Source: Rhizobacter terrae
GTDB lineage: Bacteria > Pseudomonadota > Gammaproteobacteria > Burkholderiales > Burkholderiaceae_C
Direction of reading: 5' to 3'
Assembly (NCBI RefSeq): GCF_003852895.1
Contig: NZ_QUSW01000008.1
Coordinates: 1 to 64,000 of the forward strand
Length of the DNA: 64,000 bases
Shown: positions 1 to 10,386 of the stretch, piece after piece
Layout of the letters: every line of letters starts with the position of its first letter
Position numbering within the stretch: position 1 is the stretch's first letter
Position numbers and translations under genes: made by a program
The notes under the pieces: model-generated
Told to the model about the DNA's origin: nothing
The model's database searches: none
The model's input: only the letters and a program-made list of their open reading frames with translations

Positions 1-120
1 GGCCCCGGGGCCCGTGCGGAAGTATCCGCCCCAGTCCACCGCTTGCGCGGGCGTGCTGAGGGCGGCAACGGCTGCTGCGATGGCAGCCATGGACAGGTTC
101 GCGGTGAAGGTGCGACTCAT
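1..120 (-). CDS. LamB-type carbohydrate porin, N-terminus only
   Basis: This is the first 40 codons of a gene that runs off the left edge. The start reads MSRTFTANLSMAAIAAAV and continues as an Ala-rich signal peptide ending near AQA. The mature protein begins VDWGGYFRTGPGA, which resembles the first beta strand of maltoporin LamB and related outer-membrane sugar porins. An AGGAG ribosome site lies a few bases before the ATG. It is divergent from the periplasmic sugar-binding protein at 446, so the two probably serve uptake of the same sugar across the outer membrane and periplasm. LamB versus another porin family such as OprB cannot be settled from 40 residues. Confidence 0.7.
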   Translation of the reverse strand, partial: MSRTFTANLSMAAIAAAVAALSTPAQAVDWGGYFRTGPGA

Positions 121-211
121 CGGATATGTCTCCTGGAATGGTTGAGCGATCAGGGGAGGGTTGGCTCCTCTCCGGGAACGGATTATTAAAGTGACGTTAA
201 TGTGCCCAACT

Positions 212-225
212 TAGTGTTAACACTA
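212..225. promoter_or_regulatory. 14-bp perfect palindrome, candidate operator
   Basis: The sequence TAGTGTTAACACTA is a perfect palindrome in the 325-bp region between the divergent porin and sugar-binding genes. Its size and position suit a LacI-, GntR- or ROK-type sugar repressor site. No regulator gene for it is in the window. Apart from this and the repeat at 302-320, I see no clear promoter boxes or gene in 121-445. Confidence 0.5.
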
Positions 226-301
226 TGGTGTTGTATGAACAACAACAAACCCTGAAAATTGACTACCCCTGTTGTCTGAATGTGTGCTGGAGTGCAAAAA
301 C

Positions 302-320
302 ACCAGTCATGAGAACTGGT
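302..320. promoter_or_regulatory. inverted repeat ACCAGT-N7-ACTGGT, candidate operator
   Basis: Six-base arms at 302-307 and 315-320 are separated by seven bases, about 125 bp before the sugar-binding protein gene. A GGTTAAC sequence overlaps the right arm and echoes the GTTAAC core of the 212-225 palindrome. It could be a second regulator site or a weak hairpin in the leader. Confidence 0.35.
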
Positions 321-445
321 TAACGAATGTGTCGAGTGAATCTGGTGGTCTTCCGGGAAAACGCTCTGCGGAAAGAATTTAAAAGTTCTTTAAGCTGAAT
401 TCATCGATCGGCAACCCAGCCGACCTGTGCAGCAAGGAGACACAC

Positions 446-1747
446 ATGAGCAGTTCCCTCACTCGGCGCCTCATCAAGGCCAGCGCCATCGCCGCGGCAT
501 GCCTGATCAACGTTCCGGCCTTTGCCGGCCAGGTGGAAGTCCTCCACTGGTGGACCAGCGGGGGCGAAAGCAAATCGGTCGAGGAACTCAAACGCCTGCT
601 GGCTGCCCAGGGCCACACCTGGCGTGACTTCGCCGTGGCCGGCGGCGGCGGCGACACCGCGATGGCTGTGCTGCGCCAGCGCGTGCTCGCCGGCAACCCG
701 CCTGCCGCAGCCCAGATCAAGGGACCGGCGATCCAGGAATGGGGCAAGCTCAACGTGCTGGCCGACCTGGACGACGTGGCGACCGAGCAGAAGTGGGATG
801 CTCAGCTTCCCAAGGTCGTGGCCAACGTGATGAAGGTCAACGGCCACTACGTGGCGGCGCCTGTGAACGTGCACCGCGTGAACTGGCTGTGGATCAACCG
901 CGAGGCCCTGCGCAAGACGGGTTCCAAGGTGCCCAACACCTGGGACGAGTTCTTCAGCGTGGCCGAGAAGATGAAGGCCAACGGCATCATTCCCGTGGCC
1001 CACGGCGGGCAGTCGTGGCAGGAGTTCACCACCTTCGAATCGGTGGTGCTGGGCGTGGCGGGCGCCGAGTTCTATCGCCGCGCCTTCGTGCAGCTGGACC
1101 CGACGGCGCTCAAGAGCAACACCATGGCCAGTGCCTTGCAGACCTTCCGCCGCATCAAGGACTACACCGATGCGAAGGCCCCGGGCCGCGACTGGAACGT
1201 GGCCACCGGCATGGTCATCAAGGGCGAGGCCGGCATGCAGTTCATGGGCGACTGGGCCAAGGGTGAGTTCCTCGCGGCGGGCAAGCAGCCGGCCAAGGAC
1301 TTCGTCTGCGTGGCCGCCCCAGGAACCGCGCGCGCCTTCACCTTCAACGTCGACAGCTTCGCGATGTTCCGCCTGAAGGATCCGTCGGCCGTGAAAGCGC
1401 AGAAGGCGCTGGCCGCCACCATCATGCGCTCGGACTTCCAGCAGACCTTCAACCTGAACAAGGGCTCGATCCCGGTCGGCACCGGGGTGCAGATGGACAA
1501 GTTCGATCTGTGCGCGCAGGAGTCTGCGGCCTACTTCGCGGCCACCGCGATGATCAACACGCTGGTGCCGTCGATCGCGCACCTGATGGCACAGCCGGCA
1601 CCCATCGAAACCGCACTGCGTGAAGTGGTGGCGGCCTACTGGAACAACGACCGCATGACCACGGAAGAAGCCATGATCAAGATGGTCAGTGGCGTGGCGA
1701 AGGCCAAGCAACCCGTCGCGGCCGGCAACGCAGCCAAGGCGTCGTGA
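446..1747 (+). CDS. ABC transporter sugar-binding protein (extracellular solute-binding family 1)
   Basis: A 433-residue periplasmic binding protein. Residues 1-27 form a signal peptide with cleavage after AFA, and the mature protein opens with VEVLHWWTSGGES, typical of family 1 sugar receptors. The middle motifs WLWINREAL and NTWDEFF and the overall pattern resemble glucose/mannose receptors of the GtsA type, a family-level inference. An AAGGAGA ribosome site sits five bases before the ATG. It is unusual that no permease or ATPase genes follow: the gene ends in a terminator and then a diguanylate cyclase on the other strand. Its membrane partners must be encoded elsewhere. The divergent porin at 1-120 supports a role in sugar uptake. 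Confidence 0.88.
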   Translation: MSSSLTRRLIKASAIAAACLINVPAFAGQVEVLHWWTSGGESKSVEELKRLLAAQGHTWRDFAVAGGGGDTAMAVLRQRVLAGNPPAAAQIKGPAIQEWGKLNVLADLDDVATEQKWDAQLPKVVANVMKVNGHYVAAPVNVHRVNWLWINREALRKTGSKVPNTWDEFFSVAEKMKANGIIPVAHGGQSWQEFTTFESVVLGVAGAEFYRRAFVQLDPTALKSNTMASALQTFRRIKDYTDAKAPGRDWNVATGMVIKGEAGMQFMGDWAKGEFLAAGKQPAKDFVCVAAPGTARAFTFNVDSFAMFRLKDPSAVKAQKALAATIMRSDFQQTFNLNKGSIPVGTGVQMDKFDLCAQESAAYFAATAMINTLVPSIAHLMAQPAPIETALREVVAAYWNNDRMTTEEAMIKMVSGVAKAKQPVAAGNAAKAS

Positions 1748-1824
1748 TGGGCGGGTCCTACCTGGCGTGAAAGCCCGGATGCCCCCGCCAGAGGGGCGTC
1801 AATGGTTTGATGAGGAGGCCTTGG

Positions 1825-1862
1825 CCGATGCGTGAGCAGGACTCGCGCATCGGATTTTTTTT
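1825..1862 (+). terminator. Rho-independent terminator
   Basis: CCGATGCG (1825-1832) pairs with CGCATCGG (1846-1853), followed by A and eight T residues. It closes the sugar-binding protein transcript about 80 bp after its stop codon. Confidence 0.85.
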
Positions 1863-1874
1863 GTGGCGTGGGGC

Positions 1875-3032
1875 TCAGGCCACTTCCGCCCGGTTCCGTC
1901 CAGCAGCCTTCGCCCGATACAGGGCCTGGTCGGCACGTCCCAGCAAGGTGTCCGCCGTGTCGCCTGACTGCCAGGTGGCCACGCCGAAACTGGCGCTCAG
2001 CGCATGGCGATGGCCTTCGGCGGGCAACGCCACCTCCTGCCGCACGCGCTCGATCAAGCGCAAGGCCTCGGCGGCATTCGTGTCCGGCAGCAGCACGCCG
2101 AATTCTTCACCCCCGTAGCGAAAGCACAGCCCCTCGCTTCCTACTGCGGCACTCAGCCGCTGCGCGAACGCGGTCAGCGCGGCGTCACCGCCGTGGTGTC
2201 CGAAGCGGTCGTTGATGGACTTGAAGTGATCGAGGTCGGCCATCACCATCGCGAAAGGCCGGCTGTGAGAGACCGACTGTGCCAACGATCGTTCGATCGC
2301 CTCGCTGAGCGCGCGCCGGTTCGCCAGGCCCGTGAGTTCGTCGGTCATCGCCTGGCGGCGTGCCTCGTCTTCCGCGCGCATCTTGCACATCAGCACGAAG
2401 CCGAGGTTGGTGACGATGATGAACAGGAAGCCGAAGACATAGACCGGTGCCTGCCAGTCCAGGGGGAGGTCCAGGTAGTCCCGGTGCGTGCCCGTCAGTG
2501 CCAGTGCCGCCGCGCGCAGCGGCAGCACCAGGCCCATCAGCAGGTAGAAGACCGACACCACGCGCTGTATGCGGCGCAGGCCGGTGGAAGGCCGCACCCA
2601 GAGCACCTGGCCATTGAGCAGTTGCACGGCACCGTAGATGACACCGTTGAACATGGTCGCGATTTCGTAGTGCGCGCCGCCGATGCCTGCCACGATCGTC
2701 ACCGCGACGACCATCAGCGACAGCCAGCGGACATCGCGCCGCAGTCCGAGGAACTGGCGGATGGCCACCATGAAGAGGGCCACGCTGAGCGCACCGAGCG
2801 CGTTGCCCAGCACGGCGGTGAGCAGCACCGGCAGCCGGCCTGCGCTGGCCAGCAACAGGTAGGCCACGCCCTGGCTCGTGATGGCGAAGGTCCAGGTGCG
2901 CAGCCCGTTGCGGCTGTCCGCTTCGGCGCGCGCGATCCACAGCATGGCCGCTGTGGCGATCAGCGCACCGGTTTGCGCATAGAAAAGGGTGCGGAGATCC
3001 AAGAGAGCAGGTGGTGGGAGGCGGTGCCGCAT
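1875..3032 (-). CDS. membrane diguanylate cyclase (GGDEF protein)
   Basis: A 385-residue protein that should make cyclic di-GMP from two GTP. The first ~215 residues hold about six hydrophobic segments forming an unnamed membrane sensor domain. A GGDEF domain follows, opening with MTDELTGLANRRAL and carrying the intact active site RYGGEEF. The product-inhibition site RxxD, normally five residues before GGEEF, is absent (the stretch reads GSEGLCF), so feedback inhibition at that site is not expected. There is no EAL domain. It is convergent with the sugar-binding gene and stands alone. The signal sensed by the membrane domain cannot be told from sequence. Confidence 0.9.
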   Translation of the reverse strand: MRHRLPPPALLDLRTLFYAQTGALIATAAMLWIARAEADSRNGLRTWTFAITSQGVAYLLLASAGRLPVLLTAVLGNALGALSVALFMVAIRQFLGLRRDVRWLSLMVVAVTIVAGIGGAHYEIATMFNGVIYGAVQLLNGQVLWVRPSTGLRRIQRVVSVFYLLMGLVLPLRAAALALTGTHRDYLDLPLDWQAPVYVFGFLFIIVTNLGFVLMCKMRAEDEARRQAMTDELTGLANRRALSEAIERSLAQSVSHSRPFAMVMADLDHFKSINDRFGHHGGDAALTAFAQRLSAAVGSEGLCFRYGGEEFGVLLPDTNAAEALRLIERVRQEVALPAEGHRHALSASFGVATWQSGDTADTLLGRADQALYRAKAAGRNRAEVA

Positions 3033-3074
3033 GCTAGCCGCATCGACACGATGTGACCCCGGGGCACGCCCCGT

Positions 3075-3926
3075 TCAGTTCGCCGAATCGCCAACTTGTT
3101 GGGGTTGGATCACTTCAGCGAGCCGCCGCTGCAGCGCGCCGCCCTCGGGCAGCCGGATGCCGAAGTCCTCCACCAGCGCGCGGCAGATCGCGTCCACACT
3201 GCCCAGCAGGCGCTTCTCGCTTTCCGCGCCCTTGCGATGGATGCTGTAGTCGCCATTGCGCAGCGCCAGGCGCGCGCCGGGCAGGGTGCGCGCGACGATC
3301 AGCGTGTCCGTGAAGTGCGACAGCGGGAAGGTGGCGGCGTAGTGGTTCGGCGCCTCGTAGTCGATGGGGTGCTGCGGCTGCAGGTCGAAGCGGTACAGCG
3401 TCTTCCATTCGCCTTGCACCTGGGCCTGCATGCGCCAGTCGCCGTCATCGCGGCGGACGAGGCGGAACGGCTCGTGGGGCGTGGCCTGTTCGATGTCCTC
3501 GACCAGCGCCAGCGCGCCCGTCAGCGTGAGGCCGCCGAAGCCCACGTCCACCAGGTGCGGGCCTTGCGAGGTCTCCACCTTGAGCAGCATGTGGCTTCGG
3601 GTGGTGATGGCGTCTTCGTCCTTGGTCCACAGCACGCGGGCGATCAGCGTGCTGAGCTTGAAGCCGATGTTCTCCAAGGCGGTGGCGAACAAGCGGTTCT
3701 GCTCGAAGCAGTAGCCGCCGCGGCCGTCGGCGACCATCTTGCGTTCGATGTCGGCGACGTCCAGCGACACCCGCGCGCCGAGCAGGGGGTTGATGTTCTC
3801 GAAGGGAATGGCGGCGGTGTGACGCGCGACAAGGGTCCGCAGGTCCGGCAATGTCGGGCGGGGCAGGTCGCCGGTCCAGCCGATGCGATCGAGGTAGCGC
3901 GGCAGGTCGATGGAGACTGGGGGCAT
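3075..3926 (-). CDS. nat: arylamine N-acetyltransferase
   Basis: A 283-residue enzyme that transfers acetyl from acetyl-CoA to arylamines and hydrazines. The Cys-His-Asp triad is visible: Cys73 in RGGYCFEQN, His112 in TTRSHMLL and Asp127 in LVDVGFGG, with spacing matching the family (about 69/107/122). The fold motif IPFENINPLLG is also present. I start it at the ATG giving MPPVSIDLPRYLDRIGW, because the frame upstream (MDGAPPARPS) is Arg-rich and unlike the family. The gene stands alone, divergent from a lipoprotein gene 83 bp away. Its physiological substrate is unknown. Confidence 0.93.
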   Translation of the reverse strand: MPPVSIDLPRYLDRIGWTGDLPRPTLPDLRTLVARHTAAIPFENINPLLGARVSLDVADIERKMVADGRGGYCFEQNRLFATALENIGFKLSTLIARVLWTKDEDAITTRSHMLLKVETSQGPHLVDVGFGGLTLTGALALVEDIEQATPHEPFRLVRRDDGDWRMQAQVQGEWKTLYRFDLQPQHPIDYEAPNHYAATFPLSHFTDTLIVARTLPGARLALRNGDYSIHRKGAESEKRLLGSVDAICRALVEDFGIRLPEGGALQRRLAEVIQPQQVGDSAN

Positions 3927-4009
3927 GGCACAACTCGTTGCGAAAGAGCGGCGAGCGTAGCGCGACACTGAAGGCCGCGCCGGTGGCGCGCCATCCACAA
4001 GGTGTCCGC

Positions 4010-4750
4010 ATGTCTCGAATCTTTTCCCTGGTTCCGGTGATCCTCTTGTCCGGCCTGCTGGCTTCCTGCGGAGGCGGCGGGTCCGATGCGGGCTTCACGC
4101 CCACCGCAGCGGCGGGGCTGTACGAAGTCTCGGGCGGCTCCGGCCCGGCGCAGGAAGTGCAGGTGCTCGACAGCGGCCGCTTCTACGTCATCTACGGCAT
4201 GAACTCGACGACGCCCGTGCCAGCGGCTGGCGTGATGGTGGCAGATGCATCCACCAGTGGTCTCACCTTGAGCGCCGGCAGCCTGCACGACTTCAACTTC
4301 GGCACGCATGCGGTGACGGCCGGCACGGCCTCCGGCAGCTACGTCGCCAAGACGTCCATCGCCGGCACGGCCAGCCTGACCGGTGGGGCGACCACCAGCT
4401 TCGGAGGCAGCTACAACACCAACTACGACCAGTCGGCGTCCTTGTCATCGCTGGCGGGCAACTACGCCGGCGAGGCGGCGGAACTCAGCGGTACAAACGT
4501 GGCCGCCATCACCATCAACAGTGCGGGGTTGATCGCAGGCACCTCCAACGGCGGCTGTACCTATGCGGGCCTCGCCTCACCGCATTCGTCGGGCAATGTG
4601 TTCGACATCACCTTGAACTTCCAGACCAATTGCGCCGAGAACGGCAACACCCTGCGCGGGCATGCCTTCGTCAGCCGCAATGTGCTGTACCTGGTGGTGG
4701 TCAACGGCGACACGAGCCGGGCGGTGCTGTTCGCCGGCCTCAAGTCCTGA
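4010..4750 (+). CDS. hypothetical lipoprotein
   Basis: A 246-residue protein of unknown function. It starts MSRIFSLVPVILLSG and has a lipobox LLASC with the lipidated Cys at residue 20, followed by a GGGGSD linker. The body is rich in Gly, Ser, Thr and Asn with alternating short hydrophobic stretches, suggesting a mostly beta, secreted structure. Two Cys late in the protein (NGGCTYAG and QTNCAEN) could form a disulfide. No enzyme motif is visible. I chose the ATG at 4010 because the longer frame upstream lacks a signal peptide and runs across the divergent nat promoter region. Confidence 0.75.
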   Translation: MSRIFSLVPVILLSGLLASCGGGGSDAGFTPTAAAGLYEVSGGSGPAQEVQVLDSGRFYVIYGMNSTTPVPAAGVMVADASTSGLTLSAGSLHDFNFGTHAVTAGTASGSYVAKTSIAGTASLTGGATTSFGGSYNTNYDQSASLSSLAGNYAGEAAELSGTNVAAITINSAGLIAGTSNGGCTYAGLASPHSSGNVFDITLNFQTNCAENGNTLRGHAFVSRNVLYLVVVNGDTSRAVLFAGLKS

Positions 4751-4755
4751 GGCGT

Positions 4756-6879
<2,124 letters not shown>

Positions 6880-7028
6880 GGCGTTCCTCCCGCGCAGTTG
6901 CCATTGTTCGATGGAACAGTTTCCACGAATTGCCGGGTGGGCGGGGTGATTCCTTGTTCGATCCGCTGCTTTTTTCAAGCGCTGCACGGCCCCGGTGCGG
7001 TCTTGCATCGAGGCCGTGGTGGGGCTTG

Positions 7029-8465
7029 CTACGCGAGCGTGTAGGCCGTCTTCACCGTCGTGTAGAACTCCACCGCATACCGCCCTTGCTCGCGCGGCCC
7101 ATAACTGGACCCTTTGCGCCCGCCGAACGGCACGTGGTAGTCCACCCCCGCCGTCGGCAGGTTCACCATCACCATGCCTGCCTGCGCGTGGCGCTTGAAG
7201 TGCGTGGCGTATTTCAGAGAGGTGGTGGCGATGCCTGCCGACAGGCCGAAGGGTGTGTCGTTGGCCAGGGCCAGGGCTTCGTCGTAGTCGCGTGCGCGGA
7301 TGACGCTCGCCACCGGGCCGAAGATCTCCTCGCGGTTGATGCGCATGGACGCCGAGGTGTCGGTGAACAGCGCGGGTGCCAGGTAGTGGCCTTCGGTCTC
7401 GCGCACCACGCGTTCGCCGCCGGTCACCAGCGTGGCGCCTTCGCCGCGGCCGATCTCGACGTAGCCCAGGTCCTGCTCCAGCTGCGACAGCGACACCACC
7501 GGGCCCATGTCCGTGCCGGCGGCCAGCGCATGGCCGACCTTGATCTTCGCCATGCGATCGGCCAGCGCCTTCACGAAGCGGTCGTGGATGCCCTGCGTCA
7601 CGATGAGCCGGCTCGATGCGGTGCAACGCTGCCCGGTCGAGTAGAAGGCGCTCTGCGCGCAAAGCTCCACGGCTGTGTTCAGGTCAGCATCGTCCAGCAC
7701 CACCTGCGGGTTCTTGCCGCCCATCTCCAGCTGCACCTTGGCGCCGCGCGCCACGCAGGATGCCGCCACCTGCTTGCCCACCGACTGCGAGCCGGTGAAG
7801 CTCACCGCATCGACACCAGCATGGTCGACGATGGCCTGGCCCACTTCGCGGCCGGTGCCCATCACGAGGTTGAAGGCGCCGGCCGGAATGCCCGCGCGGG
7901 AGATGATCTCCGCCAGCGCCCAGGCACTGCCCGGCACCAGGTCGGCCGGCTTGATGACCACGCAGTTGCCGTAGGCCAGAGCCGGCGCGATCTTCCACGC
8001 CGGAATCGCGATCGGGAAATTCCACGGGCTGATGATGCCCACCACGCCCACCGGCTCGCGGGTGATCTCCACGCCGATGTTGGGCCGCACCGAGGGCAGC
8101 AGCTCGCCGGGCGTGCGCAGGCATTCGCCCGCGAAGAACTTGAAGATGTTGCCGGCGCGGGCCACTTCGCCCACGGCTTCGGCGCGGGTCTTACCTTCCT
8201 CGCGCGCCAGCAAGGCACCGAGCTCGTCCTTGCGAGCCAGGATTTCGGTGCCGATCTTTTCCAGCGCGTCGGCGCGCGCCTGGATGCCGAAGGCCTGCCA
8301 CGCTGGCATGGCCGCGCGTGCCGACTGCACGGCCTGGTCGACCTGCGCGGCCGTGCCCTTGGCGTACAGGCCGATGGTGTCGGCCAGGTCGGACGGATTG
8401 ACGTTGGGCGCGAAGCCGCTGCCTGCTACCCATTCGCCGTTGATGTAGTTGAGATGCTCGGTCAC
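7029..8465 (-). CDS. 2,5-dioxovalerate (alpha-ketoglutarate semialdehyde) dehydrogenase
   Basis: A 478-residue aldehyde dehydrogenase predicted to oxidise 2-oxoglutarate semialdehyde to 2-oxoglutarate with NAD(P)+, the last step of oxidative hexuronate/aldarate catabolism. General base Glu247 (LEMGGKNP) and nucleophile Cys281 (STGQRCTASS) are visible, as are the cofactor motif PWNFP and FTGSQSVG. It begins at a GTG (GTGACCGAGCATCTC), with AAAAGG just upstream and no nearby ATG. It lies 19 bp after kdgD on the same strand, so the two form an operon. The family alone would allow other aldehydes; the neighbours make this substrate likely. Confidence 0.9.
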   Translation of the reverse strand: MTEHLNYINGEWVAGSGFAPNVNPSDLADTIGLYAKGTAAQVDQAVQSARAAMPAWQAFGIQARADALEKIGTEILARKDELGALLAREEGKTRAEAVGEVARAGNIFKFFAGECLRTPGELLPSVRPNIGVEITREPVGVVGIISPWNFPIAIPAWKIAPALAYGNCVVIKPADLVPGSAWALAEIISRAGIPAGAFNLVMGTGREVGQAIVDHAGVDAVSFTGSQSVGKQVAASCVARGAKVQLEMGGKNPQVVLDDADLNTAVELCAQSAFYSTGQRCTASSRLIVTQGIHDRFVKALADRMAKIKVGHALAAGTDMGPVVSLSQLEQDLGYVEIGRGEGATLVTGGERVVRETEGHYLAPALFTDTSASMRINREEIFGPVASVIRARDYDEALALANDTPFGLSAGIATTSLKYATHFKRHAQAGMVMVNLPTAGVDYHVPFGGRKGSSYGPREQGRYAVEFYTTVKTAYTLA

Positions 8466-8484
8466 GGTGATGCCTTTTCTCTTG

Positions 8485-9396
8485 TCACTGCGGCCCGAGC
8501 TTGTGGATCAGGCCGCGCAGTTGTTCGACTTCCTCGCCGGTCAGGTCGGTCAGCGGCGCACGCACCGGACCGCCCGAGTGGCCGATGATTGTCGCGCCTG
8601 CCTTGACGATGCTCACCGCATAGCCCGGCTTGCGGTTGCGGATGGCGAGGTACGGCAGGAAGAACTCGTCCAGCAAGCGGCTCTGCGTGGCGCGGTCGTC
8701 GGTGCGCACGGCTTCGTAGAAGGCCAGCGCCGTCTTGGGAATGAAGTTGAAGACGGCCGACGAATACACCGGCACGCCCAGCGCCTTGTAGGCCGCGGCG
8801 TAGACCTCGGCCGTGGGCAGCCCGCCCAGGTAGGCGAAGCGCTCGCCCATGGCCTGGCGAATGCTCACCATCAGCTCGATGTCGCCCATGCCGTCCTTGA
8901 AGCCCACGAGGTTGGGGCAGCGCTCGGCCAGCACCTTGAGCTGCGCCGGCCCGAGGCGGCACACCGCGCGGTTGTAGACGATCACGCCGAACTTCACCGA
9001 CTTGCACACCGCTTCCACGTGCGCGGCCACGCCTTCCGGGCTGGCCTCGGTGAGGTAGTGCGGCAGCAGCAGGATGCCGTGGGCGCCGAGCCGTTCAGCC
9101 TCTTGCGCGAAGGCAATGGCCTGCCGTGTCGGCCCGCCGGCGCCAGCGATGATGGGCACCTTGCCCTGGCAGGTGTCCACCGCGGTCTTGATGATCTGCC
9201 CGTACTCCGGGCCCGACAGCGAGAAGAACTCGCCCGTGCCGCCGGCGGCGAAGAGGGCGCTCGCGCCATACGGGGCCAGCCACTCCAGCCGGGCCGCGTA
9301 GGAGCGCGCATTGAAGTTGCCTTCCGCGTCGAAGTCGGTGACCGGGAACGACAGCAGTCCCGACGAGATGATGTGCTTGAGGTCTTGGGGCGTCAT
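8485..9396 (-). CDS. kdgD: 5-dehydro-4-deoxyglucarate dehydratase
   Basis: A 303-residue DapA-superfamily aldolase-fold enzyme that dehydrates and decarboxylates 5-keto-4-deoxyglucarate to 2-oxoglutarate semialdehyde. The Schiff-base Lys167 is in VGFKDGMGD, the catalytic Tyr141 in GVIVYNRA, and the phosphate-like loop is [10 protein letters not shown] start it at the ATG giving [20 protein letters not shown], which matches the family start; an upstream extension would run into the candidate operator at 9423-9442. It is first in a two-gene operon with the semialdehyde dehydrogenase. Confidence 0.93.
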   Translation of the reverse strand: MTPQDLKHIISSGLLSFPVTDFDAEGNFNARSYAARLEWLAPYGASALFAAGGTGEFFSLSGPEYGQIIKTAVDTCQGKVPIIAGAGGPTRQAIAFAQEAERLGAHGILLLPHYLTEASPEGVAAHVEAVCKSVKFGVIVYNRAVCRLGPAQLKVLAERCPNLVGFKDGMGDIELMVSIRQAMGERFAYLGGLPTAEVYAAAYKALGVPVYSSAVFNFIPKTALAFYEAVRTDDRATQSRLLDEFFLPYLAIRNRKPGYAVSIVKAGATIIGHSGGPVRAPLTDLTGEEVEQLRGLIHKLGPQ

Positions 9397-9422
9397 GGCA
9401 GGGCTTGGTGGGTGAGGTTCAG

Positions 9423-9442
9423 GTTGTATGTCATCGTACAAC
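9423..9442. promoter_or_regulatory. candidate FadR-type operator upstream of kdgD
   Basis: GTTGTATG (9423-9430) and CGTACAAC (9435-9442) form an inverted repeat with one mismatch and a four-base spacer, 26 bp before the kdgD start. The arm GTTGTACG recurs in the gntR/udh divergent region (10326-10333), which links both promoters to one regulator, presumably the adjacent GntR protein. Confidence 0.55.
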
Positions 9443-9507
9443 ATGATTCGAGGAATTCCAAGAGTCCCTGACGCCGTCCCGGCCCTGTCTTCGACGATGA
9501 GGAGGGG

Positions 9508-10257
9508 TCAGCGACCCGCGGCTTCGTGCGCCCGGCGCAGACGTTCCCGGCTGTTGGCGAGGTGGGTGCGCATGGCCGCGCGGGCGCCTTCGGGGTCCTG
9601 GTTGGCGATGGCGCTCACGATGTTCTCGTGCTCGGTGTTCACGCGCCGCAGGTACTCCTTGCGCGACTCGCCGGCCACCCGCGCGGTGTTCAGCCGCGCG
9701 CGCGGAATGATCATCGTGCCCAGGTAGTTCATCAGCTCCAGGAAGTGCACGTTCTGGGTTGCACGCGCGATCTCCAGGTGGAACTGGAAGTCGGGGGCGA
9801 GGGCGTCGCCGTCCTCGTTGATGGCCTTGGAGAACGTGGCCAGGGCGCCGCGCATGGCGAGCAGGTTGGCATCGCTGCGGCGCACGGCGGCCAAGCCTGC
9901 GGCCTCGGTCTCCAGTCCGATGCGAAGCTCGAGCACCGCGATCACTTCTTTCGCAGTGGCGATCTGCTCGGGCGCGATGCGGAAGTTGGCGGTGTCGCCC
10001 GTGCCCACCACGAAGGTGCCCACGCCATGCCGCGTCTCCACCAGGCCCGCGGCCTGCAGCTTGGACAAGGCTTCGCGCACCACGGTGCGGCTCACGCCGA
10101 ACTCTTCCATGATCGCTGCTTCCGTGGGCAGCTTGTCGCCCGGCCGCATCTGCCCGTCGCGGATGCGGCCGCCCACGGCTTCGACCAGGCCCAGCGCCAG
10201 GCTCTTGGGGCGGCGCGCAGGTTTGGGCTGAGAGGGCGGGAGGTTCGGGCTTTCCAT
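9508..10257 (-). CDS. GntR-family regulator, FadR subfamily
   Basis: A 249-residue repressor-like protein. The N-terminal winged helix-turn-helix is clear (GDKLPTEAAIMEEFGVSR, then VVREALSKLQAAGLV and HGVGTFV). The C-terminal all-helical FCD ligand domain keeps the usual metal-binding residues: Asp and His in APDFQFHLEI, His in NTEHENI and His in MRTHLAN. It sits between the kdgD operon and the divergent udh transport operon, the typical place for a local hexuronate or aldarate sensor. It probably represses both promoters through the GTTGTACG sites and releases on binding a pathway acid. The ligand is inferred from context only. Confidence 0.9.
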   Translation of the reverse strand: MESPNLPPSQPKPARRPKSLALGLVEAVGGRIRDGQMRPGDKLPTEAAIMEEFGVSRTVVREALSKLQAAGLVETRHGVGTFVVGTGDTANFRIAPEQIATAKEVIAVLELRIGLETEAAGLAAVRRSDANLLAMRGALATFSKAINEDGDALAPDFQFHLEIARATQNVHFLELMNYLGTMIIPRARLNTARVAGESRKEYLRRVNTEHENIVSAIANQDPEGARAAMRTHLANSRERLRRAHEAAGR

Positions 10258-10324
10258 GGATGTCGGGTTTTCCCTTGGGGCTTCGGGTTGACAGTGAACA
10301 GTCGGTTCGCGACGATATGGGTCT

Positions 10325-10339
10325 TGTTGTACGACAACA
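10325..10339. promoter_or_regulatory. candidate FadR-type operator between gntR and udh
   Basis: TGTTG (10325-10329) and CAACA (10335-10339) flank TACGA, and the site contains GTTGTACG, the same octamer found before kdgD. A further GTAC half-site lies at 10346-10349. The position, 68-82 bp upstream of gntR and about 50 bp before udh, suits control of both divergent genes. Confidence 0.55.
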
Positions 10340-10386
10340 GATGACGTACATCGACCGATTCAAGCAATGTAGCAAAAGCGGCCCGC

